Shown: positions 27,367 to 40,750, counted from the first letter of the stretch. The stretch is DNA of 64,000 nt from Aquila chrysaetos chrysaetos (GCF_900496995.4 NC_044014.1:1550001-1614000), one strand, 5' to 3'. Program-made: numbers and translations. Notes: generated by a model not told the origin, from the sequence alone.

Positions 27367-27399
27367 TTTTTCTTTTTTGGGAGGGAGGGAGGAGGAAGG
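27367..27399. repeat. T-rich run followed by GGGA repeat (quadruplex-like)
   Basis: Seven-plus T's with one C lead into GGGAGGGAGGGAGGAGGAAGG (27379-27399). Three GGG tracts separated by single A's plus two GG tracts come close to a canonical four-tract G-quadruplex on the + strand. Confidence 0.8.
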
Positions 27400-28107
27400 T
27401 ATACTCAGGTCTGATTGCTTTAAAACAAAGAAATCAAACCCATGAACTATTGATCCACTGTCATGTTAAAGGTTATCATATTTACCACCAGGGATGCACA
27501 ACCAAGCAATCAATTTCCTAATTAACAAAAGGTGTAATGTATTTCTGCCATCAGATTCAGGTAGTTTAAGAAGCTAATCACAGCTCAATTAAAAGTTACT
27601 ACTCTCAATTGGGAGCGTTTGGGTGAACACATCTAATTCATTTAAAAATAAAGACAAGCCATACCATTTGAGCAACCACTAAAAAGTAGTGATGGGTGTG
27701 TAAACTCATAAACAGCATATGGGACCATCAGAAAGGTGCTGCCCATGATTAATAACATCTGTAAAGGCTATAAGTGGGGTTTCCAGTGCAGTGCAAAGGT
27801 CTGAGCCACTTAATTGTAAAAGATGGATAATAGATAGACACTGAGATTGTGGAGGACACCGAGACTGTGAAAAGAACTAAATTGTCAGTAGTGAGTCTAA
27901 ACCAGACCGGACCTGATTGCCTCTGGACTTCAAGCCAGTCCCATTCCAGCTCAGCCATCTCTAATTCTTATACTAAAACTGTGGATGCAAATTAATCAAG
28001 AGCAGAAATCAGGGAGACAGAGGCACAGGAAAGGCAACAGAGGATCAATCCTATTCCTACTAAAGGCAAAAGGTACTTCAATTTCAATTGGCACTAAATG
28101 TAAAGTA

Positions 28108-28205
28108 TTTGGAGGAAAGGAGAGAGTTGGAAAAGATAGAAAAGATCTGAGAAAACAAGAAACGATGTGAAAAAAACAGAAATGGAAAAGAAAAGCAGCA
28201 AGTTC
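28108..28205. repeat. Purine-rich tract
   Basis: About 100 bases made mostly of A and G on the + strand (GGAGGAAAGGAGAGAG, then many AAAAGA units). It is low-complexity with no gene-like signal. Confidence 0.7.
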
Positions 28206-29319
28206 TCACTCACCCTGGCACCTGGTATATGGCTTCACCTTTGGAAGACATAAGAGGTATAGAAAACTGTAATTTTCTAAGAACTTACATTGCCAGGACC
28301 CGATTCTGCCATGTGGTCCATACTGGTATTTCAAACAGAGCAGGAGTCCAACACCTTACATGTTTGTGAAACGCCTTTGGGCTTTGGTTGAGGGACACAA
28401 CCCCATCTTCTGCTTTTTGTGCTGCCAGTAAACCATCACAAAAATCCTTTCTGTCAGTGCAATTGATATTTTCACCTCTGTACAGAAATCTCCTTTATTG
28501 TTCCACACTCATCCTTCAGGAAGCACTGAAGAAAACTCGGAAACATGAACAGAAGTGAGGATAAGAGACTTCTTTCCAAGTCTGTATTCTGCAGTAGCTG
28601 ATGAGCCACTGACTCATGGAACCACCAAAACTGGAGACTCCCACAGCACGGGGCGAAAACAAGCTCAGAGAGTGATGCAGCCGCAGGGGCAGCTCCCAGC
28701 TACTTAGTCCCCTGTGACTCTCCTTCCCCTGGTTATTAGCTGCAGACAGTGTTTTTTTGTGCCAGCTCTGAGCTGAAAAGAGTGGTGGGGGAGAGCCAGA
28801 GGATCAGAGCATAGCATAGCCAGAACAGCAGAGGTTGGTTTCCCATCAGCATATGCCAAAGACAAGGCTCTGGGCACGGCCAGGTCAATGGGGGACAAAG
28901 CACAAACTGGACTGGAGCCTAAAAACGCACATTACAAGAAATATTTTTTTTCTTTAAAAACATTAATTTCAATGCCGTCCACACTGATGAACAGGGATCT
29001 AACACTCACTCCATTTGCCTTACTCTGTACCTACAGACTCACTCTTTACTTAAATATATCTACCATATTTACATCATCACTGCAAACAGACAAGCCTTAC
29101 AGAAATGCTCAAAAGTGAAAGGTATTTTACTGTACTAAATAGATATTTTCTGCTGACAGTGACATCTTATTTGTATGTGGAGTGAAGCACAAAAGTAATA
29201 GCCATATATGAATTTCTTGCAAGCAAAAAGTTTGATGGATACCTTTAACATAGATGGCTTCAATAGTTTTAAAACATTACAGAATATGAGGACAAATATT
29301 TGAAGCTAGAATGCATTTT

Positions 29320-29560
29320 ATGGAAAATTTAGAAATAGTTGGAAAAAAAAGAAAAAGCATTACAAATTGTTGTCTACCTGGGGGTATTTTTTTAAGGCCT
29401 GAAAACAAAAAAAAGTTTTTATAAATTATAAAAGCTATGAAAGTTTTAATAGTATTTAATAATATACAATTAAAATGGTAAAAATATTTTTAAATATTCT
29501 GTGCTCTGATTCTTATAAGGGAAATGGAAAAATATTCATATATCACTTTCTGCTATGTAG
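29320..29560. other. Very AT-rich stretch
   Basis: Nearly continuous A/T-rich sequence with repeated AAAATATTTTTAAATATT-type motifs and almost no C or G runs. No open frame or known repeat is visible. Confidence 0.75.
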
Positions 29561-30298
29561 ATAAATAATAGCAGTGTGATGCATTGCACAAGTTCCTCTG
29601 AAGATTACTGCCCTGGGTTTGGAACAACTTGAATATTTGCCAGGCCCATGGCAACCTGCACTACCTTTTGTTACACAGAGGTATTGATCTGCATGCATAC
29701 AATGGTGGCCCAGGAAGAATACGATTTCAGTAATAAAAGTTACCTATTTGAGCTCACTCTCAAATTCCGTATCAGTAAATTGCAGCTGTTGCCCTTGGCA
29801 ACTTGGGAAATTCAGACATTAACCACCCCTTCCTCACGCTGGGAAGGTTATGGTGACTGTGACCTGCAGTCAACAGTGCAACACCACAAAACAAAAGTCA
29901 CACACTGCAGAGCACGGATGCTGCAGCCTCGGTTGTTTCTTGTTATGATACCTTCTGAACATCTCCTAAATAAAACAGAAAATAAAGCAGTTTTGTTTTA
30001 GCCAGAAGACTGAAATGACCAATTCTCCAGAAAAGGAAACATAATCCTGGTGAATAAAAAAAATCTTTAAAGCATACTTTTCCCCCACCTGCAGAAGTGA
30101 CTACCTATGTTCCCAAAATAATTCCTCCATACCTTAACTGAAACATCCTTCTTAAAGACGAAATAATACAAGAGCAGGGAATGGCTGCAGATAACTAACT
30201 TAAAAAAAAAAAATTTGCAGACAGACATCCAGGATATGTCAGAAAGATGGAAAGTACTGAATTTCTGACAGGCTTTGAAAAACGTTTTAACACACTTT

Positions 30299-30360
30299 TT
30301 ATATAATATATATTATGGTGATAATGACACATATATATATATTTATGTATATATAAATAA
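30299..30360. repeat. TA-rich microsatellite
   Basis: Two TATA-type blocks (30299-30314 and 30331-30360) are separated by GGTGATAATGACAC. They can self-pair. Confidence 0.85.
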
Positions 30361-31497
30361 AACTTATAATGTCTTTTCCATATGAGTAGTTCGCAAAACA
30401 TCTGATGAATTCTACAGACTGCACAAACTTCATATCGAGATCATTTTCCCCACTACATCTTTTACAGTTGTTCCTGCTGTAAAATGGAACATTTCATAGC
30501 ACAGAAGAAAACTGGTCCTTCTTTCCGGAGATAAAATTACCGTGTTATGCATCTCATCGCCATGGAAGAGTGAGGTAAGTGTAATGACAGCAGTGAGAAC
30601 TTCTGACAAGGCTCCCTGCCTTTGCACCTCCAGAGGCTGTGAACGGTTTGCTCCTCACAGCTTGGTCTCAGTTACTAGAAAGCACACTTTCAGGAGCATT
30701 TTATCTCTTAAGCTCATTTTTTTGAAGGCAAAATATTCATGACTCAATGCCCTGAGCTATGGCTTAGACTTTCCTTAAGGAATGGCTTTACAGTGCAGCT
30801 GAGCCAATCCAACTGCAGGCTACCAGCACTGGTGCTTGTCTGATCCCACCACTACCTGGTTCCGAAAAAATTGCCCTCCAAATCCAGCAGACATTTTTTT
30901 GCCAGCTAAGCTCCTTGAATTAGATTCTTGGGTTATCAGACAAATTGTAGCATTGTTGCAAGGCAAGAAATGGATGGTGCCGCTGCTAACAGAGAAGGAC
31001 TTTCCCTCTTGGCCACAACTAACATCTACAGAGGCTCAACTACACCAAGAAATTGAACTTTTGGAAGTCTTCCTTTCAAACACAGTCAACTCTCAAAAAC
31101 CCAGATATTCTTCTTGCTCTTACTTCCACAATGCTCCTGACATAGCTTTCTGCTAAGTGACTAAAGACATCAGCTACTCTGTTGACAGAGCAGAATAAAT
31201 CCCAAGGTGGGGAATTAAATAGGATTGCATAGCCTTAGTATCAGAGAAGCTTTGTCATTACAAGGATTTTCAGCTTAGTTCAATGACAATGGACTCTCTG
31301 AACCTTTTCACTAAGAAATCATAATGCAAATTTTATAACTGAAGTGAGTCTAGAGTTAAAAAAAAGTATACTTTTGTAGAAAATTATAATTACTGACACC
31401 TTAGGCAATGGTAAATAAAAACCTTATAAGAAAATAAATAAATAACATCCTTTCATAGTTGTAATGCAGACCCGCAGTTTAGGATTAGTGCTTCATT

Positions 31498-31572
31498 ATT
31501 TAGGGTCTATTCCAAAGTATTCTGAAGCCAACAGGACCTTTATATTAACTTCAGAAGGCTCTATACCCCTCT
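31498..31572. repeat. Ancient palindromic amniote repeat (unnamed)
   Basis: The block AGGGTCTATTCCAAAGTATT, CTGAAGCCAACAGGACC, TATTAACTTCAGAAGGCTC resembles the hairpin-like repeat seen in reptile and bird genomes ('gggcctgatccaaagcccactgaagtcaatggga...ttgacttcaatgggctttggatcaggccc'). The two half-sites TTCTGAAG (31520-31527) and CTTCAGAA (31549-31556) are perfect inverted copies, and the outer arms have decayed. I do not know the database name of this family. Confidence 0.45.
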
Positions 31573-31710
31573 CTTGAACAGAGTAAGAAAATGCAAATCA
31601 AACAAATAGTTGGAATTTAAATGTACTTAAGTGAAAGGCAGGAAGTTAATTCAGAGCCCAGGTCTCTCGAGGCCCACTGCATAACATTTATTTTATCTTC
31701 TAATGTTGTG
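31573..31710. repeat. Possible second ancient repeat remnant next to the palindromic one
   Basis: GTTAATTCAGAGCCCAGGTC followed by TCTCGAGGCCCACTGCATAAC resembles the 'gaattagaacccaggtctcctgactcccagtcc' end of MIR/L2-type repeats. The upstream part is too decayed to follow. It directly follows the palindromic repeat, so the two may be one composite old insertion. Confidence 0.3.
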
Positions 31711-33531
31711 TCATTATGTTTAATGAACAGGAATCATACTTAGCAGAGATTCACCAACAGAACTACTTGGGAAAGAGAAAATCATTCAGCTCATATTATT
31801 TTAATATTTCATTAGCATTCCTAACGGAATGTCTCTCACATGGAAAATAAAAATAGCCTCAATTCAACACAAATTATGTGCAAAAACCTGCCCCAAAGCA
31901 GTTTCAGCAAAGATTTAGAATGTCTCTGACTGTAGACCCTTGATATTCACTCCTTTGCTTTGAAAATATAACCATAACTACTTTATAAAATACATTTTAT
32001 TGTGACAGACTTCAATGACACAGAATTCTTTGGGGTTACACCTGAACAAGCCAACAAAATTAGATACCTAAATAACATATTGAGTAACTGTGCTTAACCT
32101 TACTAAGGAAATCAGAGTGATATCCTGGCTCACACACTTTACCCTCATTAGGAAAACAATCTCATGGGACCATTGTTTGGTCATTATTGCAAAGCAGAGC
32201 TGGGGAGAAAAGGAAAGGAGAGAGTCTGTCAGTGGGATCCCTTGCACAGAGAAGCCAAGGCACCAACTTTGTTTCGAAGATGGCCCAATGGAGCATCCTT
32301 TAACGAATGGTGACAGTTCTGCTCCACAAGAAACCCAGCTCAGCACCCTTACAGGCAGCAGCTCTGCCAGAGCCCACAAAAATAAAACTGGTTCAAGAAG
32401 CAGAAGAGAAAAGTGAATGCTAATTATTAATTACTAGAGCTTCAGGCAATTATGTAACTATCAATGGAAAGCTCAGACAGATACATGACAAAATCAGGCA
32501 GAGAGGGAAACAGAATGACGGGATGCAGGGCCAAACCTGACAAAAGTATTGTTTCAGTCTCCAGGGAAATTATACCTTTCATGTCCATTTACATTTGATG
32601 TAACAGGAAAGTACAATAAAGAAGAATAATGATTCAGTCCCACCAAAGGAACTCAACGTGACATGCCTTCTGCTTCTAGGCATCCGTTCCACAATTATTT
32701 TAAATCTCTGGCATCTGTGTGGCATAGATGAAGTATATGAACATCGAAAATTAATGTGTTGAAACCCATGAACCTATTTGGTTTTTTTTCAATTCACTTC
32801 TGCACTTAAAACCTCGGTCAGAGTACAGGCTTTCCAGCCCACCCATCTAAGCTACCGCCCTGCTTCTCCTGGCAATCCTCAGTTGGATTCACCCTGCCTA
32901 TTCACTGATAGCATCAGTCCAGAATTGGCTATAGCTGGCCCAAGTCTGTTGCTAGGACTTTTCTACGCAAATCCTGGAGGAATTTGTTCTTTCCAGCAAA
33001 TCCTATGTCACCCTATGGCATAAATGAAGCCAAGCAAGAACATCTCAGGAAGAGCAGAGCTCTCCTCCATGTCCATCGCACATCCCTCGCAGCAGAGCAA
33101 TGGCTCGTTGTGAGGTTACCCAAGGGCAGATTCCTGCTCGGGCTGCTCATGGACAGAGCATTTGCTCGAAGCATCAAGGCAGATTACTCACCTTCTTAAT
33201 GTGCAAAAGATATTTCATGTGTTATCCTACATATTTTAAATGTATTCATAATAAAAAGTTTATGAAACAATGAATAAATTACTGCAAAGTTAAATTTTTT
33301 TCCCCACTGAGAAGTTTGCAAATCTTGCACTCAGTGTGAATCAGATTTTCAAGGACATTTAAAGACAAACTTTCAAGGCACAGTCCACACAAATGCATGT
33401 CTCAATGGGCGTGTCCTGCAGTGGTTTACACAAACAGATGTTAGAACTTCCCCGTCAAAAATGGATTAGCACATAACTTTTTCATACAAACCAGGCTTCA
33501 TGTGCTTTTATAATTTCTCATAAACTCCAGG

Positions 33532-33546
33532 AAAAAAAAAAAAAAA
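33532..33546. repeat. Poly(A) tract, 15 A
   Basis: Uninterrupted A run. Confidence 0.95.
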
Positions 33547-33965
33547 GGAGAAATTGAAGTGTTTCCCACTTATCAGCAAATCTGTATTCTGTATAAAGTA
33601 CAAAACAATCTTTGTGACTGATGTCCAAACCAAACATCTTTGCAACACATTTATGGTAGAGCACAGCGCTGGAAAACTATTGCCAGATTTCTTGATAATG
33701 GAGATTTTTTTCTGGGTAAAAGTCTTCTTGAGAGGTCAATTTAAAATCACTTCATGTTTTTTATCTTGGCATTCAACAGCTAAAAAATATTACCAACCTA
33801 ACTTTTGAGGTATTCACAGCTGCAGAGTGGAAGTTTGAAGTGTGTTATGAGAGGTACTGCTTTTTAAACACAAGTCCCTGGGCTGTTTAGCTACTTTCCT
33901 GGCACACCCGCATTACCACACTATTAATAACAAGATACCGGGAAATATCTTTGCTCTGGGGGAAG

Positions 33966-33984
33966 AAAAAAAAAAAAAAAAAAA
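33966..33984. repeat. Poly(A) tract, 19 A
   Basis: Uninterrupted A run following GGGGGAAG. Confidence 0.95.
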
Positions 33985-36457
33985 GCTTTTTCCACTGCCT
34001 TTTAGGAGTAAAGCATAGAAAGAGTGCTAGAAGACTCAAAACCTTGTTAATGTTGCTAACAAGGATCCAGCCATTATGAACACGGGCTGTTATTTTGGTG
34101 CTAATAACCATCAGAAGGAGCAATTGTTTTCTGTTACAATGCTGTTTTGTGAACAATAAGGGAAATTAGGAAAGCAGGAATTTTGCATCCTTTTTTTTTC
34201 CAAAACCAGTTCATTTTCCAGTCTGTCTAAGCAGTCTCCATCTTCATTTAGTGGAACAAAACAGGATACAAGTCTGTTTTCTGGGTATTGCTGATGCATT
34301 TCTCATCTTTAAAGGTGTGAAATTACTGAAAATGACATTGTACTTTGGGTCTGACACACCATGTGGTTCCATAGGACAGAAAACTGACTAAAGTTTGGCA
34401 GCCCAGCTGAGAAGCCTGCCCAATCAACACCCCACAAATTCTGTAGAACAAGATCCTTTGGAAACCTTTCCTTGCCCTGACAGACTGAAGCAGAACATTG
34501 TTCCCATTCCTTACTAAACATCCCGACTTTTCTAAGCCCATCTATATAACAATATTTCAAGGAAATGAATGCTTTTTGCCCTAAAATTCAAAGCAATTGG
34601 GACATATTGCAATAACCATTTATTTCAGGTTTTAATTAATATAATCCTGAATCTCAGTACTCTGGGAACTTTTTTGGAATTTTATTTGATGTTGCAAGAG
34701 CCTGTCTTTTCTTTGGCTGTGCCTTCATCAGTTCAAACACTAAAGATAGAAGAGTCAAAGAAAAAAGGCAGAGAGAGACTAACAATCCTGGAAGGATGAA
34801 GCAAGGAGCACAAGGAAGAAATGTGGTTCAAGTCACAGGAAGAAGAGATAATTTAGGAAGTTGCAACATAGACATCCGTTATTAATCAATGGATGTGCTA
34901 TTTATTTAAAAGTTTATCATTTTGCTTAAAGGTTCAGGACTAGATTATCACCACAGGATACCTTATCTATTTTTTGTCAATTATACTGTAATCACTATAC
35001 GATGTGATCAAATCACTTTGTTCTAAAAACAGCCTGCAGCTCATTTTCCCACCCTGTGCTGCTCTAGAATTCATGGATAGTGCTGGTTACAAAGTTTTAT
35101 TTTCCCATCTTAGAAAACTACAACTCTTTAAAGGAACTTCAAAAAAACCAAGCTGGAAATGTTGCCATGGCACAAACTGGTATGGTTTATCAGTGCAGGA
35201 GCCTGGGAGCCTGCAGGAGCACATCCCATACACCAACAATCACACGTGTCCCACTGTTCCCCGTTGGGCAAGCCTGGCCCACCTGCCCAAGAACCTAGAG
35301 GTCTAGGAGATAAAGGACAAGCAGCTTCTCATATTGTCCTCACTGGTGTGCATCTTCTACTTCAGGCTCGTTTGCCAGTCTGGGACGCAGCCCCTCCAAC
35401 TGTTAATTGGACTACCCAGGCAAGGACAACATTTTACAGGAGATCTCAAGTGTCGTTGACTCACCTTACATCTGTATGGGCATAGGCAAGTATCAAATGA
35501 TAAATATCAAGCATTGGTTTTCATTTAGTAGCACCGAGCAAACTTCTTTTAGTTGCTAAAGAGAAGGAAAAATGCTACAAAATTACCCAGTGAAATTTAA
35601 AATGTGTTGAACTTGCATTAACACTTTTAAAAGAAATAATATCCAATTATGCAACCTAAATGTTGGCTATTAATTATCAATGGAAGCGTTCAAAATCTGG
35701 GGAGAATGTAAGGTACTTTCTCTTATTAATAAAGATGACAGAAGAAAAAGCTGCTTCTACAGCTTGGACAATAAACTGCCATGTACAAAATAAACTATTC
35801 AATTAAATTGTCAGGTGTAACAACAGTAATCAAGAGGTTAAGGCTGAATACTCAGTAATTTCTAGTGCAAGAAGCAGATTATTTTTTACTATGTAAATGA
35901 AAAATTATTTTAAATTATGCATAAAAAACATTAAATGGGTACCACTGAAAAAAAATAAATACTTAATAATCAGACATGGGAAGTAATTAAGTTTGAAGGA
36001 AAGGACTTATGACTTCTCTATACAGATATTATGAGTACAACATTGTCTCAAGATCAATTTTGTTGCTTAAGTCAGATTCAGGCTGTAGCTCACATGACAA
36101 TCAACACCAACATTTGTTTTATAAAAGAATACAGAGAATTTTCTTTCAAAACTATTCAAAGATTACTCATCAACATTTTAGTCCCAATGATTTTAATAAA
36201 ATAATCTAGAAAGTCATTTCATTTTGTAAAATTCTTACAGGAATAGTTATGTTTTACGGTCTTGCAGTCAAATTGAAAAGCTGCAAGAAAGCACACAGTC
36301 AGGCTGGATCCATCTTTTGCAAACTACTGCTTTTCTAGATATCTCCATAATAGCAACCTTCCTCAAAAACCTCTGAAAGCTCAGACAGGCAAGCCTGAGC
36401 AGTTTTTCCAAAATATTTGTCTTGGAAAATGGTACTTCTTAAACTATCAGTAAAGAG

Positions 36458-36472
36458 AAAAAAAAAAAAAAA
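36458..36472. repeat. Poly(A) tract, 15 A
   Basis: Uninterrupted A run. Confidence 0.95.
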
Positions 36473-36597
36473 GGCATCTGGAGTCTCAAAATCTGGAAAT
36501 GATGTAAGGAACATCAGCAATCAAGTGTTTAGGCATTAGAAAACTGAAATCCCAGAAACAATGTGAAGTTTAAACAATATTGGCAGATTAGCTATAC

Positions 36598-36623
36598 TTA
36601 TATATATACATATATATATATAA
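36598..36623. repeat. (TA)n microsatellite
   Basis: TTATATATATACATATATATATATA with a single C interruption. Confidence 0.9.
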
Positions 36624-37243
36624 AAGGCATTGCACACTATCTAAAAAGTATCATGTCAATTATGAAAAAGGATTAATCTCATATTCAAGATTTTTTGACC
36701 ACTGAAACAATGCTGGATATCATAAATCTCGTCTTTCAACAATTTCTACACCATCTGTCTGTGCTTGCAATAATCTGCACCCACAGGGGTTTAGTGTTTC
36801 ATCTTTGTTTTGGCACTAAATGAAGAGAAACCTATTACTGCTTCAATTACACCAATGTCATGAACATTAGCACAAAATAACTATGCAATTAAGAACTTTA
36901 TGAATCAAAGATTGTTTGAGAAATACAGTTTTGGGTTGTGGCTTTTGTAACCTCATGAATTCAACAGATCTGTGGAAGAGGTTAAATAAGTACACTGAAA
37001 TTTTCATGGGACCAACTGTTCCCTAGTACTTTGTTCCCATAACATAGTTTAAAATAAGAACAGCAGTATGTGAACCTACAGACTTAACCCACATGCAAAC
37101 ACATACATCGTTTAGAATTGCTGGCATGAAAAATTAGTATTTACATATTTTTTATGCAAAGAGGTGAAATATTTGTAAGTATTTTGGAGGACTAGTCTGT
37201 TCTTTAACTCTGTTCATTTTCTTCTGATTCACCAATTGAAAAT

Positions 37244-37259
37244 AAAAAAAAAAAAAAAA
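37244..37259. repeat. Poly(A) tract, 16 A
   Basis: Uninterrupted A run. Confidence 0.95.
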
Positions 37260-37718
37260 CCTTTTCCTCCAAATTTCAGCTCAGCTATATTGTATTATAT
37301 GACATGGTGTGTATAACAGAATACAGAATTTAACCCAAACCAACATTGTGTAGGTGTACTTATATTGTCTATCCTCAAAATAGAAGTTATTGCTACATTT
37401 GTAACATCATTTTGGAAAGTCAAGCCCTGAAAATCAGGAATTTCTTCAGCCTCAGTCCAACCAAATATGAATTTGCAATGCAAAGGTTTAACACATATAT
37501 GCTTAATAGTTTAAACCACGTTTGATATACATGATCAGAAAATGATGGTGGAACGAGAGCAGAGGGGTTGTGAAGCTGTTCAGTCATCACTGCTGCCTCT
37601 CTATCTTCCCTCTCTCCCAACAAATCTACACCTGAGTACACACACTTGCTCTTAGTGCATTGACCATCATCTCTGTAATCAAATTTAATCACAGAAAGGT
37701 TATCAGAGCTCCTTTTTC

Positions 37719-37734
37719 TTTTTTTTTTTTTTTT
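37719..37734. repeat. Poly(T) tract, 16 T
   Basis: T run preceded by CCTTTTTC. No minus-strand retrocopy body is recognisable to its right. Confidence 0.95.
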
Positions 37735-40717
37735 AACATTAAAACAAGGTAAGTAGTTTGTTTCCCAGATTATCAAAACCTATCTAGATCATCAGCATCT
37801 CCAGTTGAATAAAATAACTCATACAAACCACTGGTAACCTGATGTGCTTCTATCAGCTAGGTTAACTTACAAATTAGTTTGAGTTAAATATGATTGCATC
37901 AAGTGGTGACACTGCTAAACTTGCACGGATTTCTAGGAAAGTAGAAAGAGAAAAGGAATTCACACAATTAAATGGGCCTATTGAAAAACAAGCAATAAAA
38001 TTTAAGACTCAGTTCTGTAGGTTATGAATATAGATGCTCCCTTTTTGACATGTTGAATATATGCTTGAAGTTAAAAACAATATTGTTTCCATAGGCGCAA
38101 CGTATCATTGAACAGAATGCTTTTACAAGAAGACTGCATCATAAAACTTACAGAATTGGATCAAGGCAAAAATGCAAAAAATCTTAAATATCAAACTTCT
38201 TTTCCCTGCCTTTTTTTGCATATATGCTTAGATTGTGTTATTCCAAAGCCAACCTCATTTGCAAATGCAGGAGCTGAGACATACTAAAAAGTTGTTATAG
38301 AGTTGAATCAAAATAATTTTTTAAGTTCTCTGTTTCACGGCACTTTTTGCAGTACCCTTCACTGCAGAAGGTCTCTTTCCATTTCACAGGATCTGTGCCA
38401 CTGCTGAGGAACGGCACTGATGGACTCATCCCTTCTCCTCTGGCCTGAACCTCTGTCTGTCACAAGTGCTTCATTTGTTGCTATTAATTGGAATAAAAAT
38501 TCCTTACTGCCAGTGAGACCAACATTTGTTCCTTGATAAGGACCGTGTTTTTATACGTTACTGAGCGTGCCTCCAGCTCTGTTTACTGGGATTCAGAGTC
38601 GAATGAAGACTGTAAAAATTGCAAGAGGTCAGACTGCATCAGGGGACAACATTTTAGTGCTGCTCAGCTGATGCGCCCACTCCTCCGCTCAGAACCGAGC
38701 ACTGGCAGTGCACCGCGGTGCAGAACAGACACGGCAGCACTCCCGCCAGCTCCGGGAGGGAATACGAGAGATTGAAGGGAAGCACAATTTTACTAGGCAG
38801 TACTTGGGTTAGTAATACTCTCAGGCAGAACTGAGTGCAATATCAGAGACTTTGTACTTGCAAAGCTTTACTCCCAATGTATTACATGCTGTGTTTACAG
38901 AGGGAAGGAGCATACCGCTGTGCAATAACCATAGAAAGTAATAAAAACTGGGGAAGTGGTAATGTAGCTGGGGAAAGCCATAGTCTCACTTACAGTGGCA
39001 ACAATTACTGTGGCCAAATGCCCAACTGTGCTGTGACACCAGAGAGTGAAGGATTTAAAGCACAGTCCTCCCCTTGTCCTGTAGTAGAAGTTGTCAGCTG
39101 GTATGACGAGAAACCCTGAATCCTGTGTGATTAGGTGCAAAGCTAACCTGCCAAACAATACTGAAAAATTGGGCTGTGTTAGGTGAAGCACAGGAACTAA
39201 CAGTCGATTGTTAATCCACTAACATTGTTGATTAGTTCTTGTACTTATAGTATGATGTCGTGCTGCGGCTCTCCAACACTCCTTTTACATATAAGGAAAG
39301 CTCCTCCTCTATGCCAGAGGACTTGCCATCTAAATATATTGCCTAATTCCTCAGGAGAAAAGACCAAAGAAAAAGTGGTTTGCAGGGATAACGCACCCTT
39401 CTTGGAGGGCGCAGACACAATAGTATGTAAGGCACTTCTGTTACCTGTGCCCACAAGGGACTGCGGTAAGTCCTATTTAATTCAATTAGTGCATTATACA
39501 AGTTTCATTGCTGCATATAGAACAGCTTTAAACAGTTTGGGTTCTGTTATGTTTAATGCACTTCACTATCAAAGCATGATTTTTTTGAGTGAGAAATTAA
39601 ATACTTGACCATTTTTTTTTATGTCAGTGCAAATTTTTTCACTTGAATTCAATGTTACTGAACAACATCTTCCTCACATGTCAGTTCCATTGTTCTCAGA
39701 TCCAGAATAGTTAAAACTGGTGAAATGCACCCCTTTCATTTTTTAATTTGTTTTATGCATCACACAGCATAACACATCTTTAAAGGCAGAGCATTCCAAA
39801 TATCTATGAAAATGACACAGATTGCCTGCCAGAATTCACATGACTTTTTCTACTTTCCGAAATCACCATTTTCAAACAGATCATCATAGAATAGCCCTTC
39901 CAGAGCAAGTACTGCATACTTACTAAGCTAACATACAAAACCAAACAGATTTGCATCTCTCTCACCATGGTTAAGAAAAGGACCATTTAGGATACTTTTT
40001 ACACATCAATTTATTCCCCTGAGACTCAAACTCTTCATGTTCAAAGAGGAACTTTTAATATGAAGAGTTAAGATATATAGTCATACACATCTATAGCACA
40101 GCTGCAGGTTGATTGTTTTCTACCAGTATTTCTAAATTCAAGTCTTAAAGCACTAGTAAACTTCAAGTTAAAAAAATTAAAACACAAAACCCACTGCATG
40201 CCAATCCCGAAGAAATAACATATTACTAAGCAAGATGGGCTGCTTGGCTCAGAAAGTGAGATTTGCTCTCCCTCTAGAGTTTTAGCTGCATGCGCTGTAG
40301 CCTATAACTGTTAGCTAGTTGAGTTATTCTGCTAGTGCTGTTGGTTGCTATTCTTATTCATTCAAAAATAGGTAGTGACCTTGAAAACAAATCTTTTCAT
40401 CAAATCCTATCACAAACATTTTATCCAGCCTTGACCACTAGTCTAAACTCCTCTCAGATACATTATAACATCTTAATACAATAGCTGCTAGCAAACTACT
40501 TACAGAAGTTCATATTTATATTGTCTCAGTGTTCATTATCTTTAGGTGCATCTTTCTCTTCACTTTTGGCATTGTGATATGATCAAGAAAATTGACCCTG
40601 AACAGTCTAATAAAACCCTGCACTGCTCTAACAAACTAGCTGGATCAGTCTTTTTAACAACATGGGGATAAAAAGCATTTGTTTCATGGTCATTCAAATA
40701 TATAGTGTGCAAGCAGG

Positions 40718-40750
40718 AAAAAAAAAAAAAAAAAACCAAACCAAAACTCC
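40718..40750. repeat. A run plus CCAAA repeats
   Basis: Eighteen A's (40718-40735) followed by CCAAACCAAAACTCC. Confidence 0.9.

Larger units (their letters stand above)
23583..31497. other. No gene seen; nearly frame-free from about 24070 to 27121
   Basis: AT-rich unique sequence. Between about 24070 and 27121 no open frame of 60 codons or more is present on either strand. No exon, RNA gene or interspersed repeat was recognised apart from the low-complexity tracts listed separately. Confidence 0.6.

Noticed and set aside
39885..39920. CR1-like start ATCATCATAGAATAGCCCTTCC
   Set aside because: Similarity stops after about 15 bases and the usual GGTTTGGGTTGGAAGG does not follow.
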